Source: an uncultured Lachnospiraceae bacterium | GTDB lineage: Bacteria; Bacillota_A; Clostridia; Lachnospirales; Lachnospiraceae | Assembly: GCA_905200565.1 (NCBI GenBank) | Contig: CAJKKX010000157.1 | Location: 1-6,047 of the forward strand | Length of the DNA stretch: 6,047 nucleotides | Direction: 5' to 3' | Shown here: in pieces, positions 1 to 6,047 of the stretch | Layout: every line of letters starts with the position of its first letter | Position numbering within the stretch: the first letter of the stretch is position 1 | Position numbers and translations under genes: made by a program | Notes under the pieces: generated by a model | Databases searched by the model: none | What the model saw: only the letters and a program-made list of their open reading frames with translations | Told to the model about the DNA's origin: nothing

Positions 1-2
1 GC

Positions 3-761
3 GTGCTGACGGCAGGCGTATCGGAAGACTGTAATAATACAGGGACACTGACTTATCAGTGGCTGGCTGACGGTGTGGCAATCGAGGGAGCTACTGAAAA
101 TGTATTGCAGCTTGACGCTTCGCTGGCAGGAAAGAAAATCATGGTACGGGTGGGCAGTTCGGCCGAAGCGGGAAATCTGATAAGCGCCGCAACAGAAGCG
201 GTAGAACTGATCGAAGTAAAGAACGACCATATCCTTATCCATCAGGTATATGGCGGCGGCGCCAATGACGGCACTCCGGTATCACATAGTTTTATTGAAC
301 TCTATAATCCTACAGATGCAGAGATAGATCTGAGCGGTTATTCTCTGGGATACCTCTCAAACGGGAAAAATGGAACGGCTGCGGAAGAAGTGAAAGTTTC
401 ACTGACAGGAAAGATTCCGGCGCATACCTCTTATCTGGTGCGTTGTGAAGCGCAGGATGACTCTACACCGGATCTGATTCAGTGCAGAATTGATGTGTTT
501 GATTTGGAATGGACGCAGACACTTGATAATAAGAGGTATCGGATGATCCTGTATCACGGAGATCAGGTTGAAGACGCGGTTTCCGTAAATGAAGGAAATG
601 TGGAAGGTCTGGCATTGCCGGATGGAACGATCAGCAAACAGAAGTCGATCCGACGGATTGGGTTTGCGGACACGAATATCAACCGGGCAGATTTCGAGAC
701 GGTAGATTACCGTACGGCTGCTTCGGATAATTATCCGAGAAGTCTGGCGGACGGCGAGTGG
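3..761 (+). repeat. First Ig-like + lamin-tail module (protein-level tandem copy 1, 5' truncated)
   Basis: This copy encodes residues 1-253 of the surface protein. It shares a series of blocks with the second copy at 798-1595: YQW-ADG in the Ig-like part, then HSFIELYNPT, SVNE-x-x-VEG-x-AL, SIRRI-x-F-x-DT and LADG-x-WG in the lamin-tail part. At DNA level only short stretches are identical, for example the 14 bases at 241-254 and 1078-1091. The duplication is therefore old, and recombination between copies looks unlikely. Confidence 0.75.
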
Positions 762-2204
762 GGAACAAAAAAGCCGGACCCTGAACCGGAACCACTGGAA
801 GGAAAGGTTTCTATCCGTGGAAATGCAATCGTGGGCGCTGTCCTTTATGCAGACCAGGCCACAACTGAGACAGATGAAAACAATCTGAGCTATCAGTGGA
901 TGGCGGATGGAGCAGAGCTTACGGGTGAAACAAAGGCTTTCCTGAAATTGACAGATCAATATATTGGAAAGAAACTTTCCGTATGCGTTACAAGCAGCGT
1001 TTTGACAGGAAAAGTAGCGAGCGACAGTACAGAAGCGGTGAAGGCAGTCAAGGCCCAGACAGAACATCTGATCATCAATCAGGTATATGGCACTGGCGGG
1101 AAGAAGACCCCGGCATTTTCGCACAGCTTTATCGAGCTTTATAATCCGACGGCAGATACCGTCAGTCTGGAAGGATATAAAATCCAGTATCGCTCCGACG
1201 GAGAAGAAGCAGTATGCGGACTGTCCGGTGAAATTCCGGCAAATACTTCTTATCTGATCCGCTGTGGGGAAGAAAAAGCAGGAAGTATTTACGTCATTGA
1301 CTCCGGGGATTTCGAGTGGAATCTGGAAATCAGCAATAAGCAGTATGCGGTAGTTTTGTTGAAGAATGAAGTTCAGGTTGATGGGGTATCCGTAAATGAG
1401 GCGGAAGTGGAAGGAACCGCTTTGACGGACCCTGTCGGAGATGAGATTATTTCCAAGAATAAATCCATCCGCAGAATTGCGTTTATTGATACAGATGTAA
1501 ATGTCAATGATTTTGAGGTTTTGAATTACAGCAAGCTTCCGGAAGAGCTTGCAGGCGAGACGCTTCCAAAGAAACTGGCAGACGGCGCGTGGGGAATGAC
1601 GACCGAGAAACCAGATAATCCAGACAAGCCGGATAACCCGAATAACCCGAATAACCCAAATAACCCAAATAACCCGGATAATCCAAAGATACCGGAAAAA
1701 ATTGAACAGGGAAAGACTTATGAGAAGGGAAATTACTATTATAAAGTTACCAGTCTTTCCAAAAGGACCGTGGCAGTCGTAGGAATCAAGAAAACCAGTC
1801 TGACAAAAGTCACCGTCTATAATTGGGTGAAGCTTGGAGATCAGGACTATAAAGTAACGTCTGTTGCAGCATCCGCTTTTAAAGGCAATAAGAAAATAAC
1901 GGCTGCGAACATCGGGAAGTATGTGGAAACGATTGGCAACAGTGCGTTTGCGGGATGCTCGAAGCTCAAAAAGGTTACAGTCAAAGGCAATAAGCTAAAG
2001 ACGATTGGAAGTAAGGGATTCTATCAGTGCAAAGCATTGAAGAATATCACGATCAAAAGCAAGGTTCTGAAAAAGGCGGGAAAGAATACCTTTAAGGGGA
2101 TTCATAAGAAAGCCGTGATCAGAGTTCCGAAAGCGAAGTATAAAGCATACACAAAGCTTCTGGCGAAAAAAGGACAGAGCAAGACTGTGAAAATCAGAAA
2201 ATAG
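3..2204 (+). CDS. Surface/secreted protein with Ig-like, lamin-tail and BspA-type LRR domains (5' partial)
   Basis: The frame is open from the window edge to TAG at 2202-2204, giving 733 visible residues. The GTG at position 3 falls inside an Ig-like domain, so the true start, any signal peptide and any N-terminal catalytic domain lie upstream. Domains in order: truncated Ig-like domain (about 1-70, motif TYQWLADG); lamin-tail-like domain (about 75-253, motif HSFIELYNPT); acidic Pro linker (258-264); second Ig-like domain (about 266-350, SYQWMADG); second lamin-tail-like domain (about 354-531, again HSFIELYNPT); Pro/Asn/Asp linker (537-561); four BspA-type leucine-rich repeats (about 618-712) and a Lys-rich end. 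There is no LPXTG motif or C-terminal membrane segment. In bacteria, lamin-tail domains commonly accompany secreted nucleases or phosphoesterases, and BspA repeats mediate surface adhesion or binding; an extracellular role is therefore inferred, and the catalytic activity, if any, is unknown. The gene ends at a strong terminator and is transcriptionally separate from the following operon. Confidence 0.85.
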   Translation: MLTAGVSEDCNNTGTLTYQWLADGVAIEGATENVLQLDASLAGKKIMVRVGSSAEAGNLISAATEAVELIEVKNDHILIHQVYGGGANDGTPVSHSFIELYNPTDAEIDLSGYSLGYLSNGKNGTAAEEVKVSLTGKIPAHTSYLVRCEAQDDSTPDLIQCRIDVFDLEWTQTLDNKRYRMILYHGDQVEDAVSVNEGNVEGLALPDGTISKQKSIRRIGFADTNINRADFETVDYRTAASDNYPRSLADGEWGTKKPDPEPEPLEGKVSIRGNAIVGAVLYADQATTETDENNLSYQWMADGAELTGETKAFLKLTDQYIGKKLSVCVTSSVLTGKVASDSTEAVKAVKAQTEHLIINQVYGTGGKKTPAFSHSFIELYNPTADTVSLEGYKIQYRSDGEEAVCGLSGEIPANTSYLIRCGEEKAGSIYVIDSGDFEWNLEISNKQYAVVLLKNEVQVDGVSVNEAEVEGTALTDPVGDEIISKNKSIRRIAFIDTDVNVNDFEVLNYSKLPEELAGETLPKKLADGAWGMTTEKPDNPDKPDNPNNPNNPNNPNNPDNPKIPEKIEQGKTYEKGNYYYKVTSLSKRTVAVVGIKKTSLTKVTVYNWVKLGDQDYKVTSVAASAFKGNKKITAANIGKYVETIGNSAFAGCSKLKKVTVKGNKLKTIGSKGFYQCKALKNITIKSKVLKKAGKNTFKGIHKKAVIRVPKAKYKAYTKLLAKKGQSKTVKIRK
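798..1595 (+). repeat. Second Ig-like + lamin-tail module (protein-level tandem copy 2)
   Basis: This copy encodes residues 266-531. It matches the same ordered blocks as copy 1 (YQWMADG, HSFIELYNPT, SVNEAEVEG, SIRRIAF, LADGAWG). Differences are a shorter loop after the first beta strands of the lamin-tail part and a few extra residues (around 477-481) before the SIRRI block. More copies may exist upstream of the window, because the first visible copy is itself cut. Confidence 0.75.
1611..1685 (+). repeat. 9-bp tandem repeats encoding a Pro/Asn/Asp linker
   Basis: The DNA is built on a 9-bp unit: consecutive units start at 1632, 1641, 1650, 1659, 1668 and 1677, reading GATAACCCG, AATAACCCG, AATAACCCA (twice), AATAACCCG and GATAATCCA. 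They encode Asn-Asn-Pro or Asp-Asn-Pro (residues 537-561 including the flanking degenerate units). The stretch separates the second lamin-tail domain from the leucine-rich repeats and probably acts as an extended spacer across the cell wall or between domains. In-frame 9-bp gain or loss by slippage would change spacer length without breaking the frame. Confidence 0.9.
1854..2138 (+). repeat. Four BspA-type leucine-rich repeats (LRR_5)
   Basis: Residues 618-712 divide into four units of about 23-24 residues beginning at VTSVAASAF, VETIGNSAF, LKTIGSKGF and LKKAGKNTF. Each shows the family pattern of a short strand (I/V-x-x-I), an alanine-phenylalanine or similar turn (SAF-x-GC) and a second strand (KLKKVTV-type). 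The last unit continues into a VPKAKYKAY segment that closes the protein. This arrangement is common at the C-terminus of Lachnospiraceae surface proteins. It is strongly basic, unlike the acidic lamin-tail region before it. Confidence 0.8.
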
Positions 2205-2213
2205 AGCCAGATG

Positions 2214-2245
2214 AAAACCGGCGCGGCAAAGGCTGTGCCGGTTTT
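2214..2245 (+). terminator. Intrinsic terminator of the surface-protein gene
   Basis: AAAACCGGC at 2214-2222 pairs perfectly with GCCGGTTTT at 2237-2245. The inner bases 2223-2227 and 2232-2236 add five more pairs, two of them G-U, leaving a 4-nt AAAG loop: about 14 bp of stem in all. A run of five T (2242-2246) overlaps the 3' arm, and the stop codon is only 9 nt upstream of the stem. The A-run at the 5' arm gives a T-run on the opposite strand, so weak bidirectional activity is possible. Confidence 0.85.
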
Positions 2246-2278
2246 TGGAATCATTTGGCAACCTTTTCCGGTTTGTTG

Positions 2279-2307
2279 TTGTTCGGGTATGCAAAATATG
2301 ATATACT
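2279..2307 (+). promoter_or_regulatory. Candidate sigma-A promoter with extended -10
   Basis: TATACT at 2302-2307 is preceded by TG at 2299-2300, giving the extended -10 form TGnTATACT. Seventeen bases upstream lies a weak -35 box, TTGTTC (2279-2284). Transcription would begin near 2314, leaving a leader of roughly 25 nt before the first gene of the polA operon. The position directly after the terminator and before the first gene supports it. TATGAT at 2297-2302 with TTGTTG at 2273-2278 (18-nt spacer) is an overlapping alternative. Confidence 0.55.
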
Positions 2308-2328
2308 TCTAAGCATAATGTACAGAAC

Positions 2329-2333
2329 GAGGA
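2329..2333 (+). promoter_or_regulatory. Ribosome binding site of the zinc-finger membrane protein
   Basis: GAGGA lies 4 nt before the ATG at 2338 and 7 nt before the adjacent ATG at 2341. The spacing favours the second ATG, so the mature start could be one residue shorter (MDCKK rather than MMDCKK). The choice does not affect the domain call. Confidence 0.55.
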
Positions 2334-2337
2334 ATCA

Positions 2338-2820
2338 ATGATGGACTGTAAGAAAGCGCAGAGTCTGGTGACGGCTTACATCAAGAGGGAATTGGGAGAA
2401 AAAGAAACGGAAGAGTTTATTCATCACATCTCTCATTGCAGGGAATGTCACGAAGAACTGGAAATTTATTTTACCATCCATTTTGCGCTGCAAAAACTGG
2501 ATGAAGAAGAAAATATTTCATATAATATAAAAAAGATGCTGGAGGATGATCTGGAAACGACAGAGCGGAAGGTGTGGGGAAGAAAGCTTTTCCGTATATG
2601 CAGTTATGGGATCATGCTGGTGGCGGAGCTTTTTCTTATCGTGGCTCTGATTACGCAGATACAGCTATGGACGACCGGAGATATTATGGAAACTTTTTCG
2701 TACCGGATGCTTTACGGAGAGGAGACGGTACAGGAGACAGTACATGTTCCGGAGACAGACAGGAAAACTGAGAAAGAGACGGATGGAGAGAAAAATGAGC
2801 AAAAAAATAGTACTGATTGA
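2338..2820 (+). CDS. Anti-sigma-factor-like zinc-finger membrane protein
   Basis: This 160-residue protein has an N-terminal zf-HC2/ZAS-like segment: Cys4 in the opening DCKKAQ, a YIKREL helix, then His30, Cys34 and Cys37 in the HxxxCxxC pattern. Residues about 88-110 form one hydrophobic segment, with an unusual Glu97 in its middle. A tail of about 50 hydrophilic, Glu/Lys/Thr-rich residues follows. Family knowledge places such zinc fingers in the cytoplasm, where they bind ECF sigma factors, with the tail outside. No sigma factor gene is adjacent in this window, so a true anti-sigma role is inferred from the fold only; it could have another partner. It is the first gene after a terminator and candidate promoter. 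Its last 26 nt overlap the start of polA in a different frame, which implies co-transcription and possibly translational coupling. Confidence 0.75.
   Translation: MMDCKKAQSLVTAYIKRELGEKETEEFIHHISHCRECHEELEIYFTIHFALQKLDEEENISYNIKKMLEDDLETTERKVWGRKLFRICSYGIMLVAELFLIVALITQIQLWTTGDIMETFSYRMLYGEETVQETVHVPETDRKTEKETDGEKNEQKNSTD
2785..2790 (+). promoter_or_regulatory. Ribosome binding site fixing the polA start
   Basis: GGAGAG lies 4 nt before the ATG at 2795, inside the 3' end of the preceding gene. It supports the start beginning MSKKIVLIDG over the in-frame ATGs at 2744 and 2783, whose extra residues are basic and unlike the family N-terminus. Confidence 0.7.
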
Positions 2821-5425
2821 CGGACACAGTATCTTAAACCGCGCGTTCTACGGAGTGCCGGATCTGACAAATTCGGAAGGACTGCATACGAATGCGGTCT
2901 ATGGATTTTTAAACATCATGTTCAAGATTCTGGATGAAGAAAAGGCGGATTATCTGGCGGTAGCATTTGACTTAAAAGCGCCGACTTTCCGCCATAAGAT
3001 GTATGCAGAATATAAGGGGACGAGAAAGCCCATGCCCGAAGAGCTTCACCAGCAGGTTCCGCTGATCAAGGAAATGTTGACGGCGATGGAGATTCCGCTG
3101 CTGATGCTTGAAGGATATGAAGCAGACGATCTGCTCGGAACGATCGCAAAGCGGATGGAAAAGGAAGGGATGGAAGTTTCCATCGTATCCGGCGACAGGG
3201 ATCTTTTACAACTGGCGACGGAACACATAAAAATCAGGATTCCAAAGACAAAGCGTACCGGAACAGAAATTGAGGATTATAACACGGCGCAGGTGTTGGA
3301 GAAATATCAGGTCACGCCGCTTCAGATCATAGACCTGAAAGCTTTGATGGGAGACGCCTCGGACAATATTCCGGGGATTCCGGGGGTGGGAGAAAAGACG
3401 GCGGCAAAGCTGATCGCCGCTTATGGCTCGATTGAAAATGCTTATGCCCATGTGGAGGAGATCAAGCCGAATAAGGCGAAGGAATCTCTGAAAAATCATT
3501 ATGATCTTGCACAGTTGTCAAAAGAACTGGCTACGATTCACATTGACAGTCCCGTTGCGTTTGATGTGGAGAGCGCCAGGATCGGAGAAATTTATACAGA
3601 AGCGGCGTTTGCGTTGTGCAAACGTCTGGAATTTAAAAATATTCTGTCCAGGTTCCAGTGTCAGGGGCCGGAGTACCAGGGGACGGAGCAGTTTCGCAAA
3701 GTTACGGATTTTGCCGAGGCAGAGCAGATTTTTGAGAGAGCGTCAAAAGCAGAGCGTGCGGGCTTTGAACTGGTTTTCAGTCAGAAGCAGATATGCGGCT
3801 GCGCCCTGTGCTTTGGGGAAAAGGATATTTATTATATTCCGGCAGAAGGATTTATCAGCGGGACGTATCTGACCGGAAAGGTGGAGAAGATGCTTTCCGG
3901 AGTGAAGAAAGCGTCTACTCTGAATTTAAAAGAACAGCTTTGGTATCTTTCTGTTGAGAGAACGGAAAAGATCAGCGATCTTGCAATCGGTGCATATCTT
4001 TTAAATCCGCTGAAAGATACTTACACGTATGAAGATGTGGCAAAGGAATACCTGGGGATGATGGTTCCTTCCCGGACGGAGCTTCTCGGAAAAAAGGGAT
4101 TCGACGCGCCGGAAAAGGAGGAGGCCGTGACAGACTGTGCCTGCTATATGGGGTACGTGGCATGGGCGGCGCTGGAACCGATCAGAAAAAGGCTTCTGGA
4201 TTCGGGAATGGATGGTCTCTTCCGGCAGATAGAGATGCCGCTGGTATATACGTTGTATGATATGGAACGGGAGGGAATCCGAGTGGAGGCGGATGCGCTG
4301 AAACAATACGGCGAACAGCTTACCGGACGTATCCATGAACTGGAAATGGAAATCTATGCACTGGCTGGGGAAACGTTCAATATCAATTCGCCAAAACAGC
4401 TTGGCGTGATTCTTTTTGAGAAGATGCAGCTTCCGTTTGGAAAAAAGACAAAGACGGGCTATTCCACGGCGGCGGATGTGCTGGAAAAACTGGCGGATGA
4501 ATACCCGGTTGTATCCCTGATTCTGGAGTACCGCCAGCTTACCAAACTGAAATCCACCTATGCGGATGGCCTGGCGAATTATATCGGTACGGATGGCAGG
4601 ATTCACAGCACGTTCAATCAGACGATTACCGCTACGGGACGAATCAGCAGTACGGAACCGAACCTTCAAAATATTCCGATTCGTATGGAGCTTGGCAGAC
4701 TGATCCGGAAAGTATTCATCCCAAAAGAAGGATGTGTTTTTGTAGACGCTGATTACTCGCAGATCGAGCTTCGGGTACTTGCAGCAATTTCCGGAGACGA
4801 AACACTGATTCATGCCTACAGGGAAGCGCAGGACATTCACCGGATTACGGCGTCTCAGGTATTCCATATTCCTTTTGATGAGGTGACGGATTTACAGCGG
4901 CGAAATGCAAAAGCGGTAAACTTTGGAATTGTTTATGGAATCAGTTCTTTCGGGCTGAGCCAGGATTTGAGCATTTCCCGGAAAGAGGCGGCGCAGTATA
5001 TTGAGAAATATTTTGAAACTTATCCGGGAATTAAAAAATTTCTGGATGATATGGTAGAAAACGCAAAGAAAGACGGATATGTCACAACACTGTTTGGACG
5101 CAGGCGTCCGGTGCCGGAGCTGAAATCCAGCAATTTTATGCAGCGTTCCTTTGGCGAGCGTGTAGCGATGAACGCCCCGATTCAGGGGACGGCGGCGGAT
5201 ATTATCAAGATCGCTATGATTCGTGTAGCGGACAGGCTGAAAGCAGAGAAATTAAAATCACGTTTGATTTTACAGATTCACGATGAACTTCTGATCGAGG
5301 CGGCAGAGTCCGAGGTGGAAGAAGTGAAAAAAATTCTGGCGGAAGAGATGCAGGGAGCAGCCGATCTGGCGGTAAATCTGGAGATCGACATGCACACCGG
5401 AAAGAACTGGTACGAGGCGAAATAA
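2795..5425 (+). CDS. polA: DNA polymerase I
   Basis: This 876-residue protein fills gaps and removes RNA primers in Okazaki-fragment maturation and excision repair. The N-terminal 5'-3' exonuclease (about 1-290) shows the acidic metal ligands: Asp9 in VLIDGHS, Glu109/Asp111/Asp112 in YEADDL, Asp134/Asp136 in GDRD, and Asp187/Asp190 in MGDASDNIPG, followed by a helix-hairpin-helix (GIPGVGEKTA). The middle region (about 300-480) resembles a 3'-5' exonuclease but lacks most of the DEDD residues, so proofreading is probably absent, as in Bacillus. The polymerase domain has TATGRISSTEPNLQNIP (614-630), motif A with Asp653 in DADYSQIELR, motif B with Arg702, Lys706, Phe710 and Tyr714 (RRNAKAVNFGIVYG), and motif C QIHDELL with His829, Asp830 and Glu831. 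Length matches the family (Bacillus subtilis about 880). The start at 2795 was chosen over 2744 because of the RBS and the conserved N-terminus. It overlaps the upstream gene by 26 nt, and coaE follows after 1 nt. Confidence 0.97.
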   Translation: MSKKIVLIDGHSILNRAFYGVPDLTNSEGLHTNAVYGFLNIMFKILDEEKADYLAVAFDLKAPTFRHKMYAEYKGTRKPMPEELHQQVPLIKEMLTAMEIPLLMLEGYEADDLLGTIAKRMEKEGMEVSIVSGDRDLLQLATEHIKIRIPKTKRTGTEIEDYNTAQVLEKYQVTPLQIIDLKALMGDASDNIPGIPGVGEKTAAKLIAAYGSIENAYAHVEEIKPNKAKESLKNHYDLAQLSKELATIHIDSPVAFDVESARIGEIYTEAAFALCKRLEFKNILSRFQCQGPEYQGTEQFRKVTDFAEAEQIFERASKAERAGFELVFSQKQICGCALCFGEKDIYYIPAEGFISGTYLTGKVEKMLSGVKKASTLNLKEQLWYLSVERTEKISDLAIGAYLLNPLKDTYTYEDVAKEYLGMMVPSRTELLGKKGFDAPEKEEAVTDCACYMGYVAWAALEPIRKRLLDSGMDGLFRQIEMPLVYTLYDMEREGIRVEADALKQYGEQLTGRIHELEMEIYALAGETFNINSPKQLGVILFEKMQLPFGKKTKTGYSTAADVLEKLADEYPVVSLILEYRQLTKLKSTYADGLANYIGTDGRIHSTFNQTITATGRISSTEPNLQNIPIRMELGRLIRKVFIPKEGCVFVDADYSQIELRVLAAISGDETLIHAYREAQDIHRITASQVFHIPFDEVTDLQRRNAKAVNFGIVYGISSFGLSQDLSISRKEAAQYIEKYFETYPGIKKFLDDMVENAKKDGYVTTLFGRRRPVPELKSSNFMQRSFGERVAMNAPIQGTAADIIKIAMIRVADRLKAEKLKSRLILQIHDELLIEAAESEVEEVKKILAEEMQGAADLAVNLEIDMHTGKNWYEAK

Positions 5426-5426
5426 A

Positions 5427-6032
5427 ATGAAAGTTCTGGGGATCACAGGCGGCGTGGGAGCCGGGAAAAGCACGGTTCTCGCCCGGCTTTCCGAAAAATA
5501 TCAGGCAAGAGTCATACAGGCAGATCAGGCGGCGCATCTTTTAGAAGAGCCAGGACAGAAATGCTATCAGGAGATCGTGGACGTCTTTGGAAAAGAAATC
5601 CTGTGTGCCGACGGAACGATTGACAGAAGGCATCTGGGAGAAATCGTATTTCAGGATGCGGAGAGTCTGAAACGGCTGAATGCCATTGTCCATCCCGGCG
5701 TAAAAGCCTATATCGCAGAAGAGATTCGAAAGGAGCGGGGCGCGGGGAAGGTTCCGTTTGTTGTGGTAGAAGCGGCGCTGCTGATTGAGGAACATTATGA
5801 GGAAATCTGTGATGAAATCTGGTATATCCACACAGAAGAAGAAGTCCGCAGGAAGCGTCTTATGGCGTCCCGTGGTTATACACCGGAAAAAATCGGGGAA
5901 ATCATGAAAAACCAGCTTTCGGAAAAGCAGTTTTTCGAACATTGTCAATTTGTGGTTGACAATAGCGGTGATTTTATAGAAAATACATATGAACAAATGG
6001 ACAGAGGACTGATAGAACATGGATTTTTGTAG
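5427..6032 (+). CDS. coaE: Dephospho-CoA kinase
   Basis: This 201-residue cytoplasmic enzyme phosphorylates the 3'-hydroxyl of dephospho-CoA with ATP, the last step of coenzyme A synthesis. The P-loop is GGVGAGKST (residues 8-16, Lys14 and Ser15). The nearby Asp33 (in QADQAAH) fits the conserved catalytic Asp, and HPGV (89-92) is the family signature. The usual D-x-PLLFE block appears as EAALLIEE (115-122), a variant I believe is common in related Clostridia. The Arg-rich lid is at RRKRLMASRGY (141-151), and VDNSGD (177-182) is the nucleotide-contacting end motif. Length is normal for the family. The start lies 1 nt after the polA stop, with GAGG (5414-5417) 9 nt upstream of the ATG inside polA. 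The polA-coaE pairing is familiar in Bacillota. Its 3' end overlaps the next gene by 14 nt. Confidence 0.96.
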   Translation: MKVLGITGGVGAGKSTVLARLSEKYQARVIQADQAAHLLEEPGQKCYQEIVDVFGKEILCADGTIDRRHLGEIVFQDAESLKRLNAIVHPGVKAYIAEEIRKERGAGKVPFVVVEAALLIEEHYEEICDEIWYIHTEEEVRRKRLMASRGYTPEKIGEIMKNQLSEKQFFEHCQFVVDNSGDFIENTYEQMDRGLIEHGFL

Positions 6033-6047
6033 CATTGCGAGCGGCAG
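6019..6047 (+). CDS. N-terminus of probable MBL-fold hydrolase, YycJ/WalJ-like (3' partial)
   Basis: An ATG at 6019 opens a frame reading MDFCSIASG up to the window edge, overlapping the end of coaE by 14 nt in another frame. The peptide matches the typical opening of YycJ/WalJ-type metallo-beta-lactamase-fold hydrolases (F-C/S-x-x-ASGS-x-GN). AGAGGA at 6003-6008, 10 nt upstream, is a plausible though slightly distant ribosome binding site. With only nine full residues the metal-binding HxHxDH motif cannot be seen, so the call rests on a short signature plus remembered gene order. Overlap with coaE suggests it belongs to the same operon. Confidence 0.6.

Noticed and set aside
3..5. GTG as the real start of the surface protein
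   Set aside because: It sits at the window edge, within an Ig-like domain whose second copy has additional residues before the same point; there is no room to see a ribosome binding site or signal peptide.
399..1124. Long open frame on the minus strand inside the surface-protein gene
   Set aside because: It lies wholly antisense to a gene with clear domains, and its translation is Arg/Ile/Cys-rich with no recognisable motif; it is a shadow of the + strand codon pattern.
1611..1685. CRISPR-like or origin-like iteron array
   Set aside because: The units are 9 bp, contiguous with no spacers, in frame and encode a Pro/Asn linker, which fully explains the periodicity.
2246..2337. Riboswitch or leader RNA before the polA operon
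   Set aside because: The predicted leader is only about 25 nt, too short for a riboswitch, and no second stable stem-loop is visible after the terminator.
2744..2794. Longer N-terminus for polA starting at 2744 or 2783
   Set aside because: The extra residues are basic and do not resemble any PolA N-terminus; GGAGAG at 2785-2790 and the family opening MSKKIVLIDG favour 2795.
4001..4867. 288-codon open frame on the minus strand inside polA
   Set aside because: The opposite strand encodes conserved polymerase motifs, and the antisense product shows no family signature and has the His/Arg/Phe-rich composition typical of antisense reading.
5541..6035. Minus-strand open frame opposite coaE
   Set aside because: coaE is clearly real on the + strand; the antisense frame has no motif and no plausible ribosome binding site context.

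Overview
The window looks like a chromosomal segment of a Clostridia-class Bacillota, most probably a Lachnospiraceae-type gut anaerobe. This is inferred from four things: the surface protein ends in a lysine-rich BspA-like leucine-rich repeat module typical of that group; the DNA polymerase I has a degenerate proofreading domain as in Bacillus; the codon use is moderate-GC and AAA/GAA-rich; and the gene order is polA - coaE - start of a YycJ/WalJ-like hydrolase. No sequence search was possible, so the taxon is an inference. All genes lie on the + strand.

Region 1 (1-2204) is the 3' part of a large, probably secreted or surface protein whose start lies outside the window. It contains two copies of an [Ig-like domain + lamin-tail-like domain] module, a Pro/Asn/Asp low-complexity linker encoded by 9-bp repeats, and four C-terminal leucine-rich repeats of the BspA type. 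It ends without an LPXTG sorting signal.

Region 2 (2205-2337) is a compact intergenic gap. It holds a strong intrinsic terminator (stem-loop 2214-2245) that closes the surface-protein gene, then a candidate promoter with an extended -10 box (2279-2307) for the next transcript.

Region 3 (2338-6047) appears to be one tightly packed operon. The first gene encodes a small single-pass membrane protein with an anti-sigma-type zinc finger (HxxxCxxC). It overlaps polA (DNA polymerase I) by 26 nt. polA is followed after 1 nt by coaE (dephospho-CoA kinase), which overlaps by 14 nt the beginning of an MBL-fold hydrolase gene cut off by the window end. The operon thus links a possible membrane regulator, DNA repair/Okazaki-fragment maturation and the last step of CoA synthesis, probably through translational coupling.

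Most of the window is ordinary housekeeping sequence. The points most worth a second look are the orphan anti-sigma-like gene leading the polA operon and the duplicated Ig/lamin-tail surface protein. I saw no mobile element, CRISPR array, tRNA or rRNA.
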